Of a DNA stretch of 64,000 nucleotides, positions 58,587 through 64,000 are shown in pieces (the first letter of the stretch is position 1; every line of letters starts with the position of its first letter). A model generated the notes under the pieces. That model did not search any database. It had not been told where the DNA came from and was given only the letters and a program-made list of their open reading frames with translations. The position numbers were made by a program, and so were the translations under genes. Origin of the DNA: Pseudomonas bijieensis (GTDB lineage: Bacteria; Pseudomonadota; Gammaproteobacteria; Pseudomonadales; Pseudomonadaceae); contig NZ_CP048810.1 in NCBI RefSeq assembly GCF_013347965.1, positions 3,471,501-3,535,500 on the forward strand, written 5' to 3'.

Positions 58587-59447
58587 ATGAAAAACCGTTT
58601 GTTCATCCTCACTCAATACCTGCTGCCCCACCACCTGCTGTCGCGGCTGGCCGGCTGCATTGCCGAATGCCGCGTGCGCTGGTTCAAGAACGCCTTCACC
58701 GCGTGGTTTGCCAAGCGCTACCAAGTGGACATGTCCCAGGCCCTGGTGGAAGACCTGACGGCGTACGAGCACTTCAACGCCTTCTTCACCCGCGCCCTGA
58801 AAGACGGTGCGCGTCCGCTGGACCCAACCCCGGGCGCCATCCTCAGCCCCGCCGACGGTGCCGTCAGCCAGCTCGGCCCGATCGAGCACGGCCGGGTATT
58901 CCAGGCCAAGGGCCACAGCTTCAGCGTACTGGAGCTACTGGGCGGCGATGCAGCCAACGCGGCGCCGTTCATGGGCGGCGATTTTGCCACCATCTATCTT
59001 TCCCCCAAGGACTACCACCGCGTGCACATGCCGCTGGCCGGCACCCTGCGGGAGATGGTTTATATCCCAGGACGAATTTTCTCGGTCAACCAGACCACCG
59101 CCGAAAACGTTCCAGAACTGTTTGCTCGTAACGAACGCGTGGCGTGCATTTTCGACACCGAACGCGGGCCGATGGCCGTGGTGCTGGTGGGCGCGATGAT
59201 CGTGGCGTCCATCGAAACCGTCTGGGCCGGCCTGGTGACACCGCCCAAGCGCGAACTCAAGACTTTCCGCTACGACGAAGTCGCCCGTGCGCCGATCCAC
59301 CTGGAAAAAGGCGCCGAACTGGGCCGCTTCAAGCTGGGTTCGACCGCCATCGTGCTGTTTGGTCCGGATCAAGTGAAATGGGCCGAGGAACTGGTGGCCG
59401 GTTCGCCCGTGCAGATGGGTCAAGGCCTGGCACTGCCAAAAGCCTGA
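58587..59447 (+). CDS. psd: Phosphatidylserine decarboxylase proenzyme
   Basis: A 286-aa pyruvoyl-dependent enzyme that converts phosphatidylserine to phosphatidylethanolamine at the inner membrane. The self-cleavage site LGST is near the C-terminus ([13 protein letters not shown]), where the Ser becomes the pyruvoyl group. [10 protein letters not shown], the [14 protein letters not shown] catalytic His region and [22 protein letters not shown] are characteristic. It starts 19 bp after rhdA in the same direction. Confidence 0.96.
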   Translation: MKNRLFILTQYLLPHHLLSRLAGCIAECRVRWFKNAFTAWFAKRYQVDMSQALVEDLTAYEHFNAFFTRALKDGARPLDPTPGAILSPADGAVSQLGPIEHGRVFQAKGHSFSVLELLGGDAANAAPFMGGDFATIYLSPKDYHRVHMPLAGTLREMVYIPGRIFSVNQTTAENVPELFARNERVACIFDTERGPMAVVLVGAMIVASIETVWAGLVTPPKRELKTFRYDEVARAPIHLEKGAELGRFKLGSTAIVLFGPDQVKWAEELVAGSPVQMGQGLALPKA

Positions 59448-59507
59448 TTCATGCCAGCCCTTTGAAGCAGGCCTATACCTATAGAAGTAGGCCTGTGGCG
59501 CAAGGCT

Positions 59508-59593
59508 TGTGGGAGCAAGGCTTGCCCGCGATGAACGATAACGCGGTCTAAAAATCGCGGCACCTGCATCGCGAGCAAGCTTTGCTCCCACAA
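59508..59593. repeat. REP doublet (inverted pair)
   Basis: GTGGGAGCAAGGCTTGCCCG and GCGAGCAAGCTTTGCTCCCAC enclose a spacer that includes GATGAACGATAACGCGGT, identical to part of the doublet at 163-312, so these two are close relatives. Confidence 0.9.
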
Positions 59594-59675
59594 CACATTC
59601 AGGACAACACGCCTGCCTCTCAGCTGCTAGAGTTGGAAACATCCCTTTCATTTCCCGCCGGAGCCCGACCACGGC

Positions 59676-61436
59676 ATGAATGAGACCAGCCCTCTCCAGC
59701 TATTGCGCGTCCAGCCCCCAACGCAATCACGCCTGTCGTTCTGCGATGCCACGCCACGGGACCTCAAGCGCTGGATCGCCAACCTGCCCAAGGCCAACAT
59801 CGGCGAAACCGCCCGCCTGTTGTACCAGGCCCTTGGTGAACTCAACCAACTGCTCACGCCCAGCGACAATCGACTGCAACTGCTCGAGCTGCTGCGGCCC
59901 GAGGTGTATTACGTCTGCAAGCACCTGGAGCGGCACTTCCTGCAACAGGCCATCGTGCTGGATGAGCGCTCGCGCAAGATCGTCAACCTGTGCCAGGCCC
60001 TGCAAACCCAACTGGCGATGGGCTACAAACAGATCGTGGCGCGTATCGCCTCGAAATACACCAAGGATCGGGCTCGCCTACTGAGCACCGCGCTGCAACG
60101 GGCGATACATGCCCTCAACGGCCCGCTGCTGCGCGCCAGCCAGCTGTACAGCCCAGTACCTGAAGGGCTATGGCTCGATTTGCATCAGCTGTACCGGATC
60201 GCTTGCCTGCACCGCTTGCAGCACCTGAGCGTGAGTGATGACCTGGCCAGCCAGGTTCATCAATTGAACGCCGAGCAAACCTATGTCGTCGCCCTGCTGC
60301 TGGGCGCGTCACGCAGCAATCAACTGCGCCAGAGCCAGATCGGGCGACTGACCCAAGTGCTCGAATCCTGGAGCCAGTGGGTCAAGCTGGACCCTGCCAC
60401 CGCTGCCAGCAGCCTGTTCGCGGTCGCGCCGGAGCTGGATGTCGGGCCGCGCTACCGCTCCAAGTTCCGAGCCGAACAGCAGCCGACCTTGCAGGGCTTC
60501 GATCCCCAGCCCCTGGTGCGTGCAATCGCCACTCACCTGGAACAACCTGCCGAGAACAACCTGCCAGTACCTGGCGGCATGAGCGTCGACACCTTGCATC
60601 ACCTGCAAGCGGCCTGGGGCGAAGCGGCCGAACGCAGCTTCCAGCGCACCGAGGGCAACGGCACGCTGACCCTGTGCGTGGGCATGAGTGCGCTGCACTA
60701 CTACCTCGGCGGCGAGCGCTCTTTCAACGAAATCCTGAAAAGCCCCACCACCCGCAAAGCCCGCTTCGAAGCCTCGCCGAGCAAGACAAACGACGCCTGG
60801 AAGCAGGCCTTCGACGCCGCCCCCGCCGGTGACAGCGACCTGCTGCCCTATGAAGAAATCGAGTACCCGGTCAACCCGGCCGATGACGACGGCACCAGCT
60901 CCGACAATCAGCACCACTTTCCCACCTACGACCTGCCGATCATCAACCACAGCCCTGGCGGTTATTGCCTCGGTTGGCCCAAGGAAGTGCCGGAACAGCT
61001 TCAAGCCGGTGAAATGATCGGCATTCGAGACAGCAGTGACCAAGCCTGGAGCGTTGCCGTGGTGCGCTGGATCCGACAAGTGCGCAACGGCGCCATGCAG
61101 ATGGGCATCGAACTGGTCGCACCCCATGCCCAGCCTTGTGGGCTGCAACTGGTCCGGGAAGAGAACGAGCACGGTCACTACCTGCGCGGCTTGTTACTGC
61201 CCGAGATCAGCGCCATCGACCTGCCTCCCACCATGATCGCCCCACGCCTGCCGTTCCAGGAGGGCCAGCGTGTACTGATCAACACCAACGGCCAGGAACG
61301 CCGCGCCGGCCTGGACCGCCGGGTGACCAGTACCCACAGCTTCAACCAGTTTTCCTATCACCCGGAAGACTCAGCCGAGACTGAGGGTGGCGGCGACCAA
61401 GAGGGGAATTTTGATTCGTTGTGGAAGTCGCTCTAA
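59676..61436 (+). CDS. Conserved Pseudomonas protein, PilZ-like C-terminus
   Basis: A 586-aa cytoplasmic protein without a signal peptide. The first ~330 residues are helical (RWIANLPKANIGETARLLYQALGELNQLL). The C-terminal region about 420-560 (GYCLGWPKEVPEQLQAGEMIG, then WSVAVVRWIRQVRNGAMQMG) looks like a PilZ-type beta barrel. The canonical RxxxR and (D/N)xSxxG c-di-GMP motifs are not obvious. Homologues in this position between psd and serB are often called molecular chaperones, which the sequence does not support. Function is unknown; a role in c-di-GMP or surface signalling is a guess. Confidence 0.65.
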   Translation: MNETSPLQLLRVQPPTQSRLSFCDATPRDLKRWIANLPKANIGETARLLYQALGELNQLLTPSDNRLQLLELLRPEVYYVCKHLERHFLQQAIVLDERSRKIVNLCQALQTQLAMGYKQIVARIASKYTKDRARLLSTALQRAIHALNGPLLRASQLYSPVPEGLWLDLHQLYRIACLHRLQHLSVSDDLASQVHQLNAEQTYVVALLLGASRSNQLRQSQIGRLTQVLESWSQWVKLDPATAASSLFAVAPELDVGPRYRSKFRAEQQPTLQGFDPQPLVRAIATHLEQPAENNLPVPGGMSVDTLHHLQAAWGEAAERSFQRTEGNGTLTLCVGMSALHYYLGGERSFNEILKSPTTRKARFEASPSKTNDAWKQAFDAAPAGDSDLLPYEEIEYPVNPADDDGTSSDNQHHFPTYDLPIINHSPGGYCLGWPKEVPEQLQAGEMIGIRDSSDQAWSVAVVRWIRQVRNGAMQMGIELVAPHAQPCGLQLVREENEHGHYLRGLLLPEISAIDLPPTMIAPRLPFQEGQRVLINTNGQERRAGLDRRVTSTHSFNQFSYHPEDSAETEGGGDQEGNFDSLWKSL

Positions 61437-61451
61437 ACAGCGCATAGCCCC

Positions 61452-61576
61452 CCTGTGGCGAGGGAGCTTGCTCCCGCTGGGGCGCGTAGCGGCCCTAAAC
61501 CTGAGACCGAGGAGTGTCAGGTTGGCCGCCTTGGGCCTGCTGCGCAGGCCAGCGGGAGCAAGCTCCCTCGCCACAA
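61452..61576. repeat. Second-class REP doublet (GAGGGAGCTTGCTCCC type)
   Basis: GTGGCGAGGGAGCTTGCTCC and GGAGCAAGCTCCCTCGCCAC flank about 85 bp containing a CTGCTGCGCAGGCCAG core that also occurs in the doublet at 52135. It lies between the convergent PilZ-like and serB genes. Confidence 0.9.
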
Positions 61577-61622
61577 AGTGCGTGCCTCCCCCAGAGTCGG
61601 CGTATTGCTCAAAGCATGTTAC

Positions 61623-62837
61623 TTAGAGCTGCCCGTCACGATCCCTGAAACCCAGCAGGTACAACACCCCATCCAGCCCCAGGGTTGAAATCGCCTGCCT
61701 GGCCGACTGCTTGACCAGCGGCTTGGCGCGGAACGCCACGCCCAGGCCGGCGATCGCCAGCATCGGCAAGTCGTTGGCGCCGTCTCCCACGGCGATGGTC
61801 TGCTCCAGGCGCAAGCCTTCCTTTTCAGCCAGCTCTCGCAGCAGGTCCGCCTTGCGCTGGGCATCGACGATCGGCTCCACGGCCACGCCGGTCACCTTGC
61901 CATCCACCACTTCCAATTCGTTGGCGAATACGTAGTCGATACCGAGCTTGGCCTGCAATTGCTTGGCGAAGTAGGTGAAGCCGCCGGACAGGATGGCGGT
62001 CTTGTAACCCAGGCGCTTGAGTTCAGCGAACAGGGTCTCGGCACCTTCGGTCAGGCGCAGGGAAGCGCCGATGGAATCCAGCACACTGACGTCCAGCCCC
62101 TTGAGCAGCGCCAGGCGCTCCTTGAAGCTGGCGCGGAAGTCCAGCTCGCCGGCCATGGCTCGTTCGGTGATGGCCGAAACCTTGTCGCCGACGCCGGCCG
62201 CCTTGGCCAGTTCATCGATGACTTCGGCCTCGATCAGCGTCGAATCCATGTCGAACACCGCCAGGCGGCGGTTACGACGGAACAGCGAATCTTCCTGGAA
62301 GGCGATGTCGACGTTCAGTTCCTGGGCCACGCTGAGGAACTCGGCACGCAACGCCTGGGGGTCAGCCGGCTCGCCACGCACGGAAAACTCAATGCAACCC
62401 TTGCCCTTGTCGTCCGGGGTGTCCAGCGGCATGCGCCCGGACAGTCGGTCGATATGGTCGATGTTCAGGTCATATTTGGCGGTGATCGAGCTGACGCGCT
62501 GCAATTGTTCGGCAGTGACCTTGCGGGTCAGCAGGGTAACGATGTGGCGCTTCTTGCCCTGGCCGGCCACCCAATGCCGGTAATCGTCCTCGGACACCGG
62601 GGTGAAGCGCACCTGTTGGTCGAGCTTGTAGGCGGTGAACAGGATGTCCTTGAGCACCGACTTGCCTTGTTCGGCGTCCGGAATTTCAACCAGGATGCCG
62701 AACGACAGCGTGTCGTGGATCACCGCCTGACCGATGTCGAGAATGTTCACACCACCCTGGGCCAGAACGCCGGTAATGGCCGCAGTCAGACCCGGACGGT
62801 CGCTGCCAGTGATGTTTATCAGGACGATTTCGCGCAA
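61623..62837 (-). CDS. serB: Phosphoserine phosphatase SerB
   Basis: A 404-aa HAD-family enzyme for the last step of serine synthesis. Two N-terminal ACT domains (residues about 1-180; NITGSDRPGLTAAITGVLAQGG) precede the HAD core with motif I DMDSTLIEAE, motif II ILSGGF and motif III GDGANDLPML. It is the long, ACT-containing form typical of Pseudomonas and mycobacteria. It diverges from the AhpA/YtjB-family gene, as serB and smp do in E. coli. Confidence 0.95.
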   Translation of the reverse strand: MREIVLINITGSDRPGLTAAITGVLAQGGVNILDIGQAVIHDTLSFGILVEIPDAEQGKSVLKDILFTAYKLDQQVRFTPVSEDDYRHWVAGQGKKRHIVTLLTRKVTAEQLQRVSSITAKYDLNIDHIDRLSGRMPLDTPDDKGKGCIEFSVRGEPADPQALRAEFLSVAQELNVDIAFQEDSLFRRNRRLAVFDMDSTLIEAEVIDELAKAAGVGDKVSAITERAMAGELDFRASFKERLALLKGLDVSVLDSIGASLRLTEGAETLFAELKRLGYKTAILSGGFTYFAKQLQAKLGIDYVFANELEVVDGKVTGVAVEPIVDAQRKADLLRELAEKEGLRLEQTIAVGDGANDLPMLAIAGLGVAFRAKPLVKQSARQAISTLGLDGVLYLLGFRDRDGQL

Positions 62838-62970
62838 GGCGCACCCCCGCAGGTGGAAAAAAACCGCATTCTACCCACATTCAGTGACCATCGGGCACCG
62901 CCAGTGCTTTGCCGGTCATGGGGCTGTCGCTATACTGCGCGTCAATTTCACGGACAAAGAGCCGAGCTCA

Positions 62971-64000
62971 GTGAACCGGCCCACGCCAGTCAAAACCGAC
63001 AACTTCTTCCTGCTGATCTTCCGTGCACTGCGTCACCGTCGTGTACCGATTGCATTGCGCATTGCCAGCCATAACGTGATCCTGGTCGCCCTGGCCCTGG
63101 TTATCTATGCCTGCGTGATGGGCTTGCAATTCAAGCAGGCGATGCACGAGCAGGCCGATGCCCTGGGTGAAAGCCTGACCACCCAGACCGCCACGTCCGC
63201 CACCGAGCTGCTGGTGTCCAACGACATCCTCAGCCTCAACGTGCTGCTCAACAACCTGACCAAGAACAAACTGGTGGCCCACGCCGCCATCTACAGCGTG
63301 GACAACCGCATCCTCGCCGAGGCCGGCCAACGGCCCAAGCCGGGCCTGCTGGGTGAGTCCGGCGGCATGTACCAGAGCAAGATCACCTTCCAGGACGTGA
63401 CCGCCGGACAACTGCGCATCAGCCTGGACATGGACCAGTTCCAGCAACCGATGACCATCAGCCTGCAAAGCATGGGCATCCTCAGCGCGATACTGCTGGC
63501 CCTGGCTTTGGCCTTGAGTCTGCGCCTGGGGCGGCACATCTCCACGCCGCTGTTGCAATTGCGCGTCTGGCTGCGGGACATCGACGAACACACCCCTGCC
63601 ACCCAGCGCCAGGATGAAATCGGCGACCTGGCCCGGCAACTGCACGCCAGCTTCGCGCCGGAACCCGAGCCCTTGCCGGAACCTGAAGACATCGACTACG
63701 TGGACGACGAGGACACTGAGCCGGGCTTCGAAGTGCGTAACCTGCGCGACCCGGGCTTTGATGAAAGCCAGCCGATGCCCGCCTCCAAACCGGCGCCACG
63801 CCACGTGGTGCGCACGGTGGAGGATGAGGAAGACGATGACGCCTTCGCCGACCTGCGTGACGAATCAGTCGATGGCGCACCTCAACCGCTCGCCAGGCCC
63901 GCTGCCTCGAACCTGCCCCAGCACAGTGCCGTGCTGGCCGTGCAACTGGGCGCCCAGGACCAACTGCGCCGCTTGCCCCAGGCCCGCCTGAAGGAACTGC
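62971..64000 (+). CDS. AhpA/YtjB (Smp)-family membrane protein, 5' part
   Basis: An open frame from a GTG at 62971 that runs off the window (343 codons visible). TM1 is at about residues 30-50 (ASHNVILVALALVIYACVMG) and TM2 at about 170-190 (GILSAILLALALALSLRLG). A ~110-residue periplasmic loop lies between them and a HAMP-like segment follows (HISTPLLQLRVWLRDIDEHT). Then comes a long Asp/Glu/Pro-rich linker (about residues 228-305). In E. coli the homologue smp/ytjB is likewise divergent from serB. GTG is inferred because no ATG with a good ribosome-binding site precedes the membrane helix. Confidence 0.75.
   Translation, partial: MNRPTPVKTDNFFLLIFRALRHRRVPIALRIASHNVILVALALVIYACVMGLQFKQAMHEQADALGESLTTQTATSATELLVSNDILSLNVLLNNLTKNKLVAHAAIYSVDNRILAEAGQRPKPGLLGESGGMYQSKITFQDVTAGQLRISLDMDQFQQPMTISLQSMGILSAILLALALALSLRLGRHISTPLLQLRVWLRDIDEHTPATQRQDEIGDLARQLHASFAPEPEPLPEPEDIDYVDDEDTEPGFEVRNLRDPGFDESQPMPASKPAPRHVVRTVEDEEDDDAFADLRDESVDGAPQPLARPAASNLPQHSAVLAVQLGAQDQLRRLPQARLKEL

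Overview
The window reads as chromosomal DNA from a fluorescent Pseudomonas (P. fluorescens/P. putida type). It is GC-rich and studded with the short palindromic REP elements of that group. Its gene order (rpsF-rpsR-rplI-dnaB, rlmB-rnr, purA-hisZ, hflC-hflK-hflX-hfq-miaA-mutL-amiB-tsaE-nnr, queG, orn, rsgA, motAB, rhdA, psd, serB) is the conserved Pseudomonas order. Nothing indicates a plasmid, prophage, transposon or CRISPR array. Most of the window is core genome.

Layout. 1-7.4 kb: tail of an AGE-family epimerase, a YdfG-like dehydrogenase, an 850-bp non-coding stretch rich in DnaA-box-like 9-mers, then a leftward livKHMGF branched-chain amino acid ABC transporter with an excellent sigma-54 promoter match. 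7.4-11.4 kb: amaA-amaB (pipecolate/lysine catabolism) with a divergent LysR regulator. 11.5-15.8 kb: pncB-nadE (NAD salvage), azurin, a LOG-family hydrolase, two small ORFs and a Nudix hydrolase. 15.9-22.7 kb: a three-gene transglutaminase / circularly permuted ATP-grasp + alpha-E / transglutaminase-DUF2126 cluster, a widespread but functionally obscure amidoligase-type system. 22.9-24.3 kb: a translationally coupled pair of unknown genes (a 308-aa protein with a hydrophobic centre and a 153-aa four-helix membrane protein) that looks like a toxin/immunity pair.

24.5-34.4 kb: ygiQ, dnaB, rplI, a DUF2232 membrane protein, rpsR, rpsF, rlmB and rnr, all leftward. 34.5-35.3 kb: two almost identical tRNA-Leu(CAG) genes, each with its own promoter and terminator, then a tandem REP-containing array. 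35.3-48.8 kb: a chemoreceptor, purA-hisZ, hflKC, hflX, hfq, miaA, mutL, amiB and tsaE. 48.8-64 kb: nnr, queG, a TRIC-type membrane protein, orn (with a reading-frame break), rsgA, motAB, an HDOD protein, rhdA, psd, a PilZ-like conserved protein, serB and the start of an AhpA/YtjB-family membrane protein.

The items most worth a second look are the unknown coupled gene pair (22872-24256), the transglutaminase/ATP-grasp cluster, the DnaA-box cluster at 1.25-1.74 kb, the sigma-54 promoter with GTGCAACC repeats upstream of livK, and the frameshifted orn. Function calls rest on recognising protein families and motifs by eye; no database search was run.
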